Below, piece by piece: positions 11,731 through 23,852 of a DNA stretch of 64,000 nt. Origin of the DNA: Cheiracanthium punctorium (Eukaryota; Arthropoda; Arachnida; Araneae; Cheiracanthiidae); NCBI GenBank assembly GCA_038373885.1, contig JAWZYV010012275.1, positions 186,001 through 250,000 of the forward strand. The letters are read 5' to 3'. A program made the translations under genes and the position numbers. A model generated the notes under the pieces. It was not told the origin of the DNA and ran no database searches. It worked only from the letters and a program-made list of their open reading frames with translations. Positions within the stretch are counted from its first letter, which is position 1; each line of letters opens with the position of its first letter.

Positions 11731-11930
11731 GGATCCGGGTTCGAATCCATGTTGGGCATGGTTGTTAACTTGTTCGTCCCTCCATAGGGGGTAATTCTGG
11801 TAACCCATTGGGTGCCCCCATAATAAAATGGCCAGTGTTTGGAGCCGTAGTTAATCATATTTTGGCCAGTGACGAATGCTGGATAAGCAAGTGCCCGCCC
11901 ATTGAAAAGGAAAAATAAATAAATAATACT
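11700..11930 (+). repeat. Possible tRNA-derived SINE
   Basis: Contains a good B-box, GGGTTCGAATCC at about 11738-11749, and ends in AATAAATAAATAA (11915-11929), a typical simple SINE tail. The A-box is weak, so the assignment is tentative. Confidence 0.4.
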
Positions 11931-12712
11931 TAAAAGATGTGCTGTTTGCAAAAACTGCTACATTCCGGAGTGATTGGCATAGCAATTTCGACCGACACGT
12001 CCCACAGTGCACGATAACTTTATTAATTTTTTTGTGATTAACGTCTCTAACTCGTACTTTAAACAATGAAGACTTGTACAGCATGACATATTGGATTTTT
12101 CTACGTGTCTCTGTACGTCTGTTAAAGTATTACATTCACGATAAGTACCGTTTTTAGTATAATGCACGGAGTACGGTACATATGCATGAAACACATAAAT
12201 TTCATGGCAATCGCTGCGTGTATAAGTCAGAGATGTTAAGACAGAAGAAGGCACTCCTAAATGCTTTGGAAAATGAGAATATTTTCTTGAGCCATTCCTT
12301 TTAGGAAATCATGGAATTTTAGAAAAGGTTTTAAAAGAATTTACTTGACTCGAAACTTTACTATGTTTGAATGAACAGCTATGGCTTTTCGGACGACTTT
12401 CAAAGAAAAATATAACCTATAAATATTATTTTAAGTACGCTGAATAAAAAAAATTAACTTCACTCTCGCATAATAATTAACTTTAAACACAATTAATTCC
12501 TATTGTACTTTCATTGAAAGTTATAAGTATTTTGTTTAATAAAGCAAAATATAATTTTAGAAACATATTTTACGTCATTTCATTCAAAAATAAAACTATT
12601 ATATCAAGGTAGGAGGCACTATTACGAGTTGTCTTTGTGTTTACTCGGATTTTAGGAATTATACGCAGTACCAAAACATCAACACTACAAACATTTCTTA
12701 TTTAAATCTTAC

Positions 12713-12779
12713 CCAAAAGTGTTCTGCCTTTCGACATCAGTTCTGCTACTGTATCTCCATTCCTAGCGAATTCTTGGAC
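12713..12779 (-). CDS. Urease, coding exon 2 (residues 43-65)
   Basis: Short 67-nt exon, seen only by reading the minus strand for the expected continuation of exon 1. It begins after an acceptor reading ATATGTAG and encodes VQEFARNGDTVAELM followed by SKGRTLL, the second conserved block of the urease gamma domain (family pattern: A-R-x-G-x-T-V-A-x-L-M). It starts in phase 0, matching the donor of exon 1, and ends in phase 1 at a GTAAG donor. The last base G joins GA of exon 3 to make the conserved glycine. It lies about 29.8 kb from exon 1. The motif, borders and phases agree on both sides, so chance is very unlikely. Confidence 0.9.
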
Positions 12780-13416
12780 CTACATATAGAAATAACTCAA
12801 TCAGAATCTGTATAAATAAAGCAATGTGTTTTCCTGTCCGTCTGTCTGCCCATCGCATAGCGCAGTGACGGGTGATCCCAGAATAACAAAATTTTGTGTC
12901 GATCAGGCCACAGCGCTGCTGGCGAGCCACATGCGACAGTAGTGCGGCTTTTATGCAAATAATGTTTATGAAGTATGGTAAACATCTCAATTTCTAAACT
13001 AATACACATTTTTAAACCAATGCATTGTAACGGACGCCGCCAAGGAAACGGAAATTTACTGGCAACCCTACAGTTAGGGTTGCCAACTTTTACACACGGA
13101 TTTACGGGACTTTCGGAATGAAAATGCGGGACATGACTTAAAAAGTGCGGCATCGAGCATACTTGTTACCGGAAGGCGATAAACACAATTAAACCCGTGA
13201 GTCCCCACTAATCTGTGAGACTGTGCTTACAGCTGATGGAGGCCGAAGATTTTTTCGGCTGAAACGATCGTTCTGATTAAGATAAGTACCTTGCTATGTG
13301 TGTTAATTTACTTTTTATTTATATTATATTTTAGCATCATTTTTTTAAAATCCATAATATATATAGCAGAAACTTAAAGGCTTAAATCACATCTTTTACT
13401 AAAATTATAATAATTA

Positions 13417-13700
13417 CTAGCTAAGTACCCGTTCTCCGCACGGTAGGGAACGAAACTTTTTCTTATATGTATAATTCGAATTGATTCCAGTGATTTGGAA
13501 TCTTAAAATAAGCAAAATGATTTGACTCTTGGCGTAAAGTTACTCATTAGTTATTCGTAAAGTTAGTATAAGTACTGACCTGTGACCATTGTTAATATTA
13601 TGACGCAAAAAACTATGTCGGTGTCATTCGCGATCAGAAAAGAAAAGCGTGAAGGTTCGCAGTGAAAATTCCTAATTTTCAAAATGTCTCATTTCTGCAT
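13417..13700 (-). mobile_element. Helitron-like 3' end, family H2 copy 1
   Basis: Read on the minus strand, the element ends with a short hairpin CCGT-loop-ACGG followed by about 10 nt and CTAG, with host T next: the classical Helitron terminus. The sequence is shared with 15455-15850. The 5' end was not found, so the right boundary is arbitrary. Confidence 0.55.
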
Positions 13701-15454
13701 CATACTCTTTTTTAGATTTAAGTTATGCCATTAATACCTTAGATACTACATGAAGTGGAGAACCGTTTTATTTTATAATTAAATAGTTGTGTACCCGCTC
13801 TTCGCAAGGCAAGAAGAGAACATTTTCCTAAAATGTGATCATAACTCTTGTGAGAAAGCAGAATCTCCAAGAAAAAAGAAAGTTCTGTTACAGTCTTTTT
13901 TGTTGAAACTATCGCGGGATATATTAATGCGACGCAGACTTACTTACTATTTTGTTAGCTGTGATGTAAGACGGTTGTTGGAGAATGAATAGAAGGCTTA
14001 GTTTCACGAAATATTTATTAATGCGATATATTGTGCTTTGATCAATATTGCCTTAGCATATCTACGTACTATTAATTATACTATCTTTTACTAATACCAA
14101 TACAATATATTGTCGTTTTGAAACCGTTAATGCTTCATTTAAAGAAACGGTTTAGATATTTGCCACGAATGTAGGGTTTTACTCTTTGGTGATTCTTTGC
14201 AATTTATGCATTAGCATAAACGATAATCATTTCACTTTATGGTTGCCACTAAAACAGCTCTCCATACATTTCTATGCTTAATTATTGTCAGATTGGCGTA
14301 TTTAGCACCAGGGCCCTAGTATCTCACGTTCAAATCGGGACTTTGCCCAGTGCCTCCGGCTCGAAATGGTCCCCAATTTCAAATGTTCTTCTGAAATATT
14401 CTTTTTCATAAACATATTTTATGAAAAATAAAACAAATTTCATAGATGGAGGCCAAACTCATTAATGCCCGGGGCTCCCTGTTTGTCATAATCAGGCCCT
14501 GTTTAATACCGCAATATATTTCCTGCTATTCGAAAACGTGACCCGTTTAAAATCTCAATCGAAAATAATGCTGGATAATTCACTGGTGAAAAAACAGCAT
14601 TCAATTATTTATCTGGCAACGTAAAGTAAAATATAGAAATATTTCATGCGTGGCGTATGTTTTGCTTGTGAGTCCGTTATTCTGATTGAGTTTCGAAAGA
14701 GATTTTAAACTTATGGCATCAAAACACGCACATTTCACATGCGAAAACTCAGTTATTTTAAAGTAATTTTTTTTTTCAACTGGCAATTTTAATAATTGTT
14801 ACTGTCTCCAAGACAACCAAACCGCAAGATATACCGAAAATTTTAAGCTGCTGCTATTGGAACGAAAATAATTGTTTACTTAAAAAATCGTAAAAAATAT
14901 CCTAATTTATATTTTCCTCTGGTTTTTCTTTTAAAAGAGGGTGAAATGTATGCTCCGTCATTTGACAAAATATAAAAAAGTTATGACTGATAGAATTCAA
15001 GATGCAGCAATTTTAAAAATATTTTACGAAAGTCAGCGTCAATTTTAATTTTATTTGAAAAATTCCCAAAAATCTGAAAATTATGTTACACAGACCGAAC
15101 AAACAATTAAAAAAAAAAATTTCTCCTCTATCCGATGATGTAAATTTCGTTTTCTTGCGAGTGTAATTACCGGCGTTATTACGTATTAAGCGAGAAAAAT
15201 CGCTAAAAATTGGACAAAACATTGAGAAAAAAACATTTTCTAATTCGAATTTCGAAAAAATCGCTCCGAGGCACGTTAGGATCTGTCCTAGTGAAGCCGT
15301 ATGCAAAATTCGGGAGTTCTGTGACGCACCGTCTCCGCGCAATGCGATCGAGAGACGCGCGTAAGAAGATCAGTGGTCACAAACTTACTTACCTACCTAC
15401 CTACATATGCATACATAGCTACATACAATGTTTACTCTCGAATTTTATTATATA

Positions 15455-15850
15455 CTAGCTGCTTGCCCGTTCTCCGCACGGTGGGAAACGCATATTTTCC
15501 TTACACATATATAATTCGAATTAAACCTAGTAATGAGGAATCTCAAAACGTGAAAAAATACTTGAATCGTGACTAAAAGTTGACGTCATGAGTGCAAATT
15601 TTAGACGATTGCAATAGGACACAAAAACTACGTCAATGTGACTGGCGATCAGAAAAGAAAGAACTTTATGGTATGCAGACAAAACTTTTCTCTTTCGAAA
15701 AATGCCTGATTTCTACATCAAATAATTCGTTTAGTGAGGTTTAGTATATACCACATTGAGGTTTAGTATATATAATAGATACCACATAAATAACATTACA
15801 TGATGTTGACAACAATTTTATCTTGCATTTTTCAAAACGTGGACAATGCA
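15455..15850 (-). mobile_element. Helitron-like 3' end, family H2 copy 2
   Basis: Same terminus as copy 1 (GTTCTCCGCACGG hairpin region, CTAG, host T on the minus strand) and about 250 bp of similar body, including TATATAATTCGAATT. A short TACC microsatellite lies just outside at about 15388-15403. The right boundary is not defined. Confidence 0.55.
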
Positions 15851-16150
15851 TTAGCGCAGTTATGTTACACACGACTTTATTAAATTTTACCTAAATTAAA
15901 AAACCTACATGAAACAATGGATGCATCATTTACGTTTAAAAGCCAAAAATGTACCCTGCTCCGGTGAAAATCATGTCGCTTTTGTAAATGAAAACGTTCG
16001 TGATGTAACTTCTGAGAAAAAGCTTGTTACCCATATTGAACTCTTAATGCAGTATCACACTTGTTACATAAAAGTGACAAGTGACGTTTATCTCACTGTC
16101 AATTCGCACTAAATAAATAACTAATTTCATTTTTCATTTTTTACAGATTA

Positions 16151-16480
16151 CAGTTGACCCCTTTATAACATGGGTCTACAACACGAATTCTTAGAACACG
16201 ACGAAAACATTACGATCGTTTTCGTGTAACACGTTAAGAGAGACTCGTACAGCACGATGAAATGAGACATATGTTCTGATATTATGACGCCTTAGCTCCT
16301 GTAATTAACATTCCTTTTGAATGGCAACACCAAACATCATTGTATTTTTACGGAGCGCAAATAAGTTTTGCCGCGATTATACCGCGCAGTCCGCACTCCA
16401 GGTGAAGTATAGCGCAGGACCCGTACAACACGGATTCCTATAACACGGAACGTATCTACCGTGTTATAGAGAATCTACTG
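16151..16480. mobile_element. pogo/Tigger-type MITE, 330 bp, TA duplication
   Basis: The left end CAGTTGACCCCTTTATAACA and the right end, inverse of CAGTAGATTCTCTATAACAC, are flanked by TA. Inner CGTGTTATAG/ACACG words repeat. No ORF. Confidence 0.75.
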
Positions 16481-18816
16481 TAGTTGCATAGTGTCAAATT
16501 CAATAGTTAAGAAAATTCTGGGTTGCCGTATTTAGTAATATTTCATCTTACCTTGGTGGCCGAAATGTATTAAAACCAAATATTCGAACTGTATCAAAAG
16601 TAAAATTTACTAAAAGCAAAATTTTTAATTTTGTATAACCCTCAGAACAACTTCGGAGTTTGCCATCTACGTCGGTTTTTTATGACGTGACAACTGAAGC
16701 TTGCGTACAGTGGCGTAGCCAAGGAGGAGATAGGGGGTCACAACCTCCCATGTGGAGTTTTTTGTCATACAAAATGTATATTCTTAACTCCCGTAACATT
16801 CCCATGAAAAATTTTTGGCTACTCCTGCTTGCATATAATTGATCTTTTTTTTTTTTTTTCATTTATCAGTGATCAATATACTTCAGGATCGAAATCTCCG
16901 CGGTAAAAAATGGTCTAAAAAATCAGACACCAGAAAAATCTGATTAACACAGTGGGGTTACGCAAATACGCTCCTGACATACGCTCATGCTTATGTTCGG
17001 AGGAGCAAATACATTAGAGGTTATGTGCTGCTCCGGATAATCTGCCAGCAAAACAGCAAAAATGACGTAAAAAATGACATCCACACGCAAAGGAAATAAA
17101 ATTAAAGATATGTAGAATTGCATGAAAACTTCGATTATTTTTAAAGTGCAAGACTGTTACAGTTTTATTTATTTCACGTTTGATGCACTTTCACTTTTTC
17201 GAGTCTTAAAAGCTGTAGAAATGAGTGGTTTCACTTAATTGTTAAATTTAACGACTTAAGTGCCAACAATGGATTCCGTTGCTACGGAAATTATAGCAGT
17301 GTTAAAAATAGAACATGAAATGAGTTATTCATGTTTACTTTGCTAGAACTGCCATATTGGCGAAATTAATGCCGCCAGTGATGGCCAATAGCTCAAACCA
17401 CAAATTAAACTTAACACTAAAGTCAATACGCAATACTTTGTTTGGCGAAATTTTAAAAATAATATCTATGTATACGTTAGTGACATCGGCTCATCTCAAT
17501 TGTGGAATGGAATTAATAATACGTACAGAGCTGCACTACATTAGAATATTTTTGCGCCAACTTTGCTAAGAAATGTACTAAAGTAGGAATCAACATACAT
17601 TGCAATTCGTAAAACAAAAAGTATATTAGACAGTATTAATTACGCCTTTCTAACAGCTTTTAGTAAAAGAAACTTCCGTAGCGCTGCTTTAACAAATAAG
17701 AATCAATTATTTATTACACAGTACTTCGATCGCCAAATGCCAACATACACCATTTTGCAAGATTTTTTTGTTTTCAGGGAATCATTCGAAGCATTGATTT
17801 ATCAGCAATCAAAATGGGAAATAGTTATCTATCATTTATATGGTTCCATCGCCAAAATTAAATGCAGGCATGTTATTGATAAGTAGCAATTATTTAAATT
17901 ATTATTAACTATAACGGGTTTTAATCACCGTTAACTAACATGTACAAAATGTGAGAATTTCAATTGTCTGAAATTTGGCGGAATTCCTCTAACTTAAATC
18001 AGTTTACTTAATTTCGTGAAAATTCTATAAATCGTTTAAAATCGCCTTAATAACTGCATTATTTCTATATGAAAAATCGAAGTATAGCGCCGTAAAACTT
18101 ATACTTGTTATTAAAAATACTATTTCGTTACGCTCTCAGTAATTTGCGCCAAGCCCAAAACTGTACAAATCGGTAGAACCTACTACTTTCTCAAAATCGC
18201 CAAATGAGCCATTTTTTTTTTTTTTGGCCAAACTAAAAAATATACTTGTTAGTCTCGTAATCTCAATCCCTTATTCTTTTACACATAAAACACATTGAAT
18301 TCCAGCTCTGATTTAACATGAACGCAAGATTTTAATTAAAAAATAACTTTGTAAATAATCTAAACAGAAAAAAAATCATTGTTCTTTTATTTTTACTGCT
18401 GGAGTCTAAATAATTTAATAAAATAGCCAAACATGGCAACCTCGATGCTTATTTCTCACTTTTTTGACTACAGGGGTTACAATCACGGAGTTGCGGAGAG
18501 CAAAAATTAGCGTTTTTGATGGGGTTTTTTATAACTATCTCCTAAACTAATTCGAATTTCGAAATTTAAATTAGCGGAGGTTCTTTCTCGAAATTTTCCG
18601 AATTTGTGGATACCTCGTTCGAAACTCAACTCCCAGCCGTTTAGGAGGAGTTGATGTTACAGACACACAGACACACAGACAGACGCGCACAGATTTTAAT
18701 AGTTTAGAAGAAGATTTACTTGGAAAAATATGTATTAAACTGCTTTTACTGCAATTACATTATTACCTGTTGAGAAAAGAAATTTAAAGCATACAATCAC
18801 TTTTGCTGAGATCATT

Positions 18817-18850
<34 letters not shown>

Positions 18851-18983
18851 AGGAAAGAAACATAATGTTCAAAATCTCTTTTGAAATCATTATAATTTAT
18901 CAAATTATTTAATTAATTATTGTGATAAAAAACGGGATATTTGGCGTCCCGCACACATCTTTGGCGGGACGGGTCCTCTACAG

Positions 18984-19766
18984 CAGTGGTGCGCAAACTA
19001 TTTTCATCTGCGACCCCCTAATTTGTGTAAAATTTTGTCGCGACCCCCTATTTTGAGTATAATTTTGTCGCGACCCCTGGATAGAGAGTAGACATTTTCT
19101 TTAATTGAAAACGAAGTTACATTGAAATTCTTTCTGGGAGTTGCTCTTACAGGGTGTTTTTAAAAGTGTCGTGACGTCATCGATTGAAATAACGCGTTTT
19201 TAAAATAGCGCACCAAACTTATAAATCACCATAAAAATGTTATAAAAGCTGTAACATCATAAAAATCAGTTAATGAATCAACACATAATTTTAGTAAACA
19301 ATGCTTTATTTATGCATTTGGATATAAATATTTTTTAATGAAAAATACTTTTAAAAAACTTTACATCATAAAAAGTGAATGTGAAATATGTGCTTGCAAA
19401 GAGCTCATGATTGTTTCTATGTTCGGATCTGTATTGGAAATCGCAAGTCGTAAGTCATCCTCTGGATCCAATCGATGTTTTATTTTAATGGAAAATAATT
19501 TTGAAGATCACTATGTATGATCACTATGCATGATCAATTTGCAGATCACTTTGCATGATAACGTGGTTTTGAAGCCCCGTGATAGCGATCGCGATTATCG
19601 CGCTCGTAAAATAATAATTGTCAGTTTCTTCTCTTGTATTATTTCAGTTCTTTGAAATGAATAATTGCAGATTTTTCATAAATTTGAATCTCTTTGAATT
19701 TGGCGACCCCCAAAAATTATCTCGTGACCCCTCCGGGGGTCGCGACCCCCGGTTTGCGCACCGCTG
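18984..19766. mobile_element. hAT-type non-autonomous element, 783 bp
   Basis: The ends CAGTGGTGCGCAAACT and the inverse of CAGCGGTGCGCAAACC are flanked by a perfect 8-bp duplication CTCTACAG (18976-18983 and 19767-19774). Both the ends and the 8-bp duplication are diagnostic of hAT elements. The interior has no transposase. The host is another repeat with GGGACG.../GTTGGCAACCCTA ends. Confidence 0.88.
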
Positions 19767-19820
19767 CTCTACAGCCCTAGAAACGGGTCGTCCCGGCTCT
19801 CGCGGGACGGTTGGCAACCC

Positions 19821-19823
<3 letters not shown>

Positions 19824-19888
<65 letters not shown>
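19824..19888. repeat. (GA)n microsatellite
   Basis: 65 bp of uninterrupted GA dinucleotides, directly after the GTTGGCAACCC end of the neighbouring repeat. Confidence 0.98.
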
Positions 19889-19890
<2 letters not shown>

Positions 19891-20194
19891 TTCTGGAGCT
19901 GCAGAGAAGAACGACAGGGAGATGATGGCTCCGAAGAAAAATATCCCTGTTGATACCGAAGACGTTCGCTCGGTTGTTTAAGTTTTTTTTTTTTTTTTTT
20001 TGTCACGTTTGTGTCGTCTGTAAGTGTCAGAGATGAGTATAATCAAGAGCTCAAAAATAAACCAAAGAAAACTATATCTATTTGTGGCTGCCTTACTTCC
20101 TGCATCAAAACGGGACAAGACGGTGCAGCATTTTCAAATAACGTAACATTTTCAAAAGCGGTTAATTATATGCCCGGATGTAACTTTTCAACTT

Positions 20195-21290
20195 TCCAAC
20201 CCGGAAATATCACGGGAGCGAGACGGAAGGATAAATCTTCACAAGCAGTACATTCGAAAGAAAATAAAAATTGTCAGTCTGCCTTAAGCAAGAGCAGACG
20301 AAGCTGCATCCACACTTAACAATCCCACGGTAACACAAAGAGGCTTTTCTTGGAGCATACCTGACATTAGACAGGTGTTTTTAATATGTTTCAACCACAT
20401 TATTAGGAACCTGACACTACAAACAGTTATTATATAACTAATTATTTTAAAAACTAATTCTGTTTTCTGGTTGTCGTATGTTTTTCCCGATAAAAAAATT
20501 ATTTCTCTGAAAAACTTTTTTAATTTTGAAATTTACTTTTAAAAAGATTCATAAGAAAATTTTCGGATTTCCTCATACCCCTCCAGCGTTATGTACAGGG
20601 TGGTCATAATTGAACGTCCCCTATGAACAGAACTCTATAGCTAAAACGGGAGAACGGATTGTAAGCAAAATTAGTATATTGGCTATACATGATATGCGCT
20701 CAAAGAATTTCGAAAAAAATTTACCTCAAAAATTGTCCACTAGGTGGCGTTTGGCATGAAAATCGGCAAATTTAATAATGGAAATGGCTAATTCGAAATA
20801 TACAAAAAAATTTAACATTTATTCAACTTATAAAGGTTTTTACTAGTTTTCTATTACTAGTTTTGGGGCATTTATTCACTCATTTGGGTAATATTTGAGC
20901 TGATTTCGCTATGCAAAGTGCATCGAGTAAACATTTTTTTAACTAAACGTTCTGAAAAACTCACTGTGACTGTATATCATGTACAGTCCATATGCCAAAT
21001 TGGGTAGCAGCCTGTTCACCAGTTACAGCTGCAGAATGCTGTTTATAGGGGAAGTTTCATTATAACCACCCTGAAGTTGACGCCTATGCAAGCACCTATG
21101 TTTCAACTTCATTCACTTGCTGTGCTGCAACACTGTTTTCACTCTGATGTATATTTTTTAAAAGTTATTAGATTAATTCTTCAATTATAAATAAGCTGCT
21201 GTACCTACTATCGATGATAAAGTAGAACCTCTCTAAACACCAGATGTAGAAAGTTTTACAACTACCTGCGACACCAAGCTTTGATGACGT
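20195..21290. repeat. R4 block, copy 1
   Basis: About 1.1 kb also found at 31305-33098: AACTTTCC.ACCCGGAAAT, TTCTTGGA.CATACCTGACAT, TTTTCGGATTTCCTCATAC and the MITE at 20596-21073 occur in the same order. Copy 2 has about 400 bp more near its start and a foldback insertion in its MITE. No recognised protein. Confidence 0.75.
20596..21073. mobile_element. mariner-type MITE M1, copy 1
   Basis: The ends CAGGGTGGTCATAATT and ATAGGGG...ACCACCCTG are inverted repeats of about 28 bp. Copy 2 (32107-32881) is flanked by TA on both sides; here the right TA has become AA. No ORF. Confidence 0.7.
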
Positions 21291-21505
21291 CGTTTGGCTT
21301 GTATTAAAAATTATATTCACAAAATAAAGCTATGAAAAAATTCTGGTGAATTTATAAATGAATAGCAGTATTTTAATAACTTGAGATAAAAAATATAATT
21401 TTACGACAAATGACAATTTCTAACCATGACTAAATAGCCGAAAAAACACTCAAAATACTGGTGTTAAACAATAAAGTAAATAAAAAACACACGTAAGATG
21501 TTATA

Positions 21506-21562
21506 GGTAAGAGGATACGCACGTTTCAGCCAAAATTGTTTTGGCCTTCATCAGTCCAAGCC
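21506..21562 (-). ncRNA. Hammerhead ribozyme, left arm of Penelope dimer
   Basis: Inverted copy of the right-arm motif: CTGATGA on the minus strand at 21554-21548, stem II, GAAAC and the CGTA cleavage site are all intact. Stem I has one mismatch in its outer part (ACC instead of GCC). The core is complete, so activity is plausible. Confidence 0.82.
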
Positions 21563-22061
21563 CTTCGTCGCAAGCAACACAGGGAACTGAAAAGAGATAA
21601 ACAAGCAAGAAGTTGCCACAAGGGGCAAAGAAAAGTCGAACAAAACCACGGAGAGGGGAGAAAAAAATATAAATAAAATATGGGAAATTAAAGAAGAACA
21701 AAAATACAGAAATAAAAAAGGAATAAATAAATAAATAAAAATAATAATAAAAAAAGGAACACACGAATACAAACACACACACACACAAAAGAGAAAACAG
21801 AACAAAACAAAATAACAAAAAACAAATAGAACACAATTTTTTTAATTAAAAACCACGAACAGGGCAGCACAAAATATATATAATTTTATTTTATTTATTT
21901 ATCTTTTTTTTAAATATATAAAAAACGTAAAGGAAGACAGTAACACACGTACACACACATAATAAAAAAGGGGGGGGGCAAACAAAATAAAAGAAGGGGA
22001 AAGGGAACGAAAGAAAAAGAAAAAAAAGGAGGGGGAGTAGACGAAGAAAGTGAAAAGAAAC

Positions 22062-22703
22062 TTACAACAGCAGCTTCCAAGCAGAATGAACGAAAGGAGC
22101 GGAAGAACCATCGTTCACAAGACGTTCTAAGTGCTGGGTAATGGAAAAACCTTCCAAAAAATCCAGATGGGACAAAGACTGAGGAGTGCACAAAATCTTA
22201 GCCTTAGAAAACTGAAAACGATGATTGGAATTCCAACAATGTGAGGCAATAGAAGATTTGGAAAGTTCGTGCTTAGAAACATATCTCTCATGCTCTTTGA
22301 GCCTAAATTTGAGAGTTCTTCTGGTCAGACCAGTATAGCCCAAATCACAAGATCCACAAGGAATATAATAAACACCCCAACGGTTCTCAGTAGGAATAGG
22401 ATCTTTAAGGGAAGAAAATTTAAGTTTATTAACAGGTTTGAAAATGAATTTGAAACCGAAATTTTTGAGAAGTTTAGAAATTTTGTAGCATAAAGGTGAA
22501 AAGAAAGGTAGTACAATTAATTCGTTGTGAAAATTAATAGTATTAGTAGAAGTATTAGTCTTATTAAATTTAGAAACAGCTTTATCAATAATAGAGGGGC
22601 TAAAACCACGAGAAACAGCTAAGGATTTTAAGTAACTAATTTCATTATTAAGAGATGAAGAATCAGAGCAAATTTTGATAGCACGACACTTATGTGTTTC
22701 GTA
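22062..22703 (-). pseudogene. Penelope polyprotein C-terminus, left arm (RT end + GIY-YIG)
   Basis: 213 codons open from the 5' break at 22703 to a TAA at 22062. It starts in the reverse transcriptase thumb region typical of Penelope-like elements (HKCRAIKICSDSSS, then EISYLKS and SRGFSPSIIDKA), passes a linker (PFFSPLCYKISKLLKNFGFK) and enters the GIY-YIG domain: GVYYIPC, then LGYTGLTRRTLKFRLKEH with the conserved Arg, and a SHCW/LERLVND C-terminus. The nuclease would nick target DNA for target-primed reverse transcription. The frame is intact, but the protein lacks the RT catalytic core because the copy is 5'-truncated, so it cannot move by itself. Confidence 0.88.
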
Positions 22704-23294
22704 TCTTAATAATGAAATTAGTTACTTAAAATCCTTACCTATTTCTCGTGGTTTTAGCCCCTCTATTATTGATAAAGCTGTTTCTAATTTAATAAGACTA
22801 ATACTTCTACTAATACTATTAATTTTCACAACGAATTAATTGTACTACCTTTCTTTTCACCTTTATGCTACAAAATTTCTAAACTTCTCAAAAATTTCGG
22901 TTTCAAAGTCATTTTAAAACCTGTTAATAAACTTAAATTTTCTTCCCTTAAAGATCCTATTCCTACTGAGAACCGTTGGGGTGTTTATTATATTCCTTGT
23001 GGATCTTGTGATTTGGGCTATACTGGTCAGACCAGAAGAACTCTCAAATTTAGGCTCAAAGAGCATGAGAGATATGTTTCTAAGCACGAACTTTCCAAAT
23101 CTTCTATTGCCTCACATTGTTGGAATTCCAATCATCGTTTTCAGTTTTCTAAGGCTAAGATTTTGTGCACTCCTCAGACTTTGTCCCATCTGGATTTTTT
23201 GGAAGGTTTTTCCATTACCCAGCACTTAGAACGTCTTGTGAACGATGGTTCTTCCGCTCCTTTCGTTCATTCTGCTTGGAAGCTGCTGTTGTAA
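22704..23294 (+). pseudogene. Penelope polyprotein C-terminus, right arm
   Basis: Mirror copy of the left arm. The GIY-YIG domain (RWGVYYIPC, LGYTGQTRRTLKFR, TAA at 23292-23294) is open. About 90 bp after its start, near 22796, one A is missing from the run in TTTCTAATTT relative to the left arm, shifting the RT tail out of frame. A few substitutions also separate the arms (Leu/Gln after YTG, Phe/Val in the linker). The left arm keeps the older frame. Confidence 0.85.
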
Positions 23295-23794
23295 GTTTCT
23301 TTTCACTTTCTTCGTCTACTCCCCCTCCTTTTTTTTCTTTTTCTTTCGTTCCCTTTCCCCTTCTTTTATTTTTTTCGCCCCCCCCCCTTTTTTATTATGT
23401 GTGTGTACGTGTGTTACTGTCTTCCTTTACGTTTTTTATATATTTAAAAATAAATAAATAAAATAAAATTATATATATTTTGTGCTGTCCTGTTCGTGGT
23501 TTTTAATTTAAAAAAATTGTGTTCTATTTGTTTTTTGTTATTTTGGTTTGTTCTGTTTTCTCTTTTTTGTGTGTGTGTGTTTGTATTCGTGTGTTCCTTT
23601 TTTTATTATTATTTTTATTTATTTATTTATTTATTCCTTTTTTATTTCTGTATTTTTGTGCTTCTTTCCTTTCCCATATTTTATTTATATTTTTTTCTCC
23701 CCTCTCCGTGGTTTTGTTCGACTTTTCTTTGCCCCTTGTGGCAACTTCTTGCTTGTTTATCTCTTTTCAGTTCCCTGTGTTGTTTACGACGAAG

Positions 23795-23852
23795 GGCTTG
23801 GACTGATGAAGGCCAAAACAATTTTTGGCTGAAACGTGCGTATCCTCTTGCC
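23795..23852 (+). ncRNA. Hammerhead ribozyme, type I, right arm of Penelope dimer
   Basis: Core CTGATGA (23803-23809), an 8-bp stem II GGCCAAAA/TTTTTGGC with a short loop, GAAA (23831-23834), a 3-bp stem III ACG/CGT with a 2-nt loop, and a GTA cleavage triplet (predicted cut after 23842). Stem I pairs GGA (23800-23802) with TCC (23843-23845), and beyond an internal loop GGC with GCC. All invariant core bases are present. Penelope-like elements are known to carry hammerheads with this very short stem III. Confidence 0.85.

Larger units (their letters stand above)
8163..12712 (-). other. Urease intron 2 (about 4.5 kb)
   Basis: Interval between the exon 2 donor and exon 3 acceptor. It contains the mariner derivative at 8328-8866, a SINE head at about 9061-9114, the satellite-bearing TIR element at 9184-11291, an R1 MITE copy and a possible SINE near 11.7 kb. 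The stretch 11930-12712 has no recognised feature. Confidence 0.85.

Noticed and set aside
21501..22111. Phe-rich ORFs on the minus strand, with mirror ORFs at 23496-23909
   Set aside because: They are translations of the T-rich 3'UTR of the Penelope-like element, open in several frames at once.
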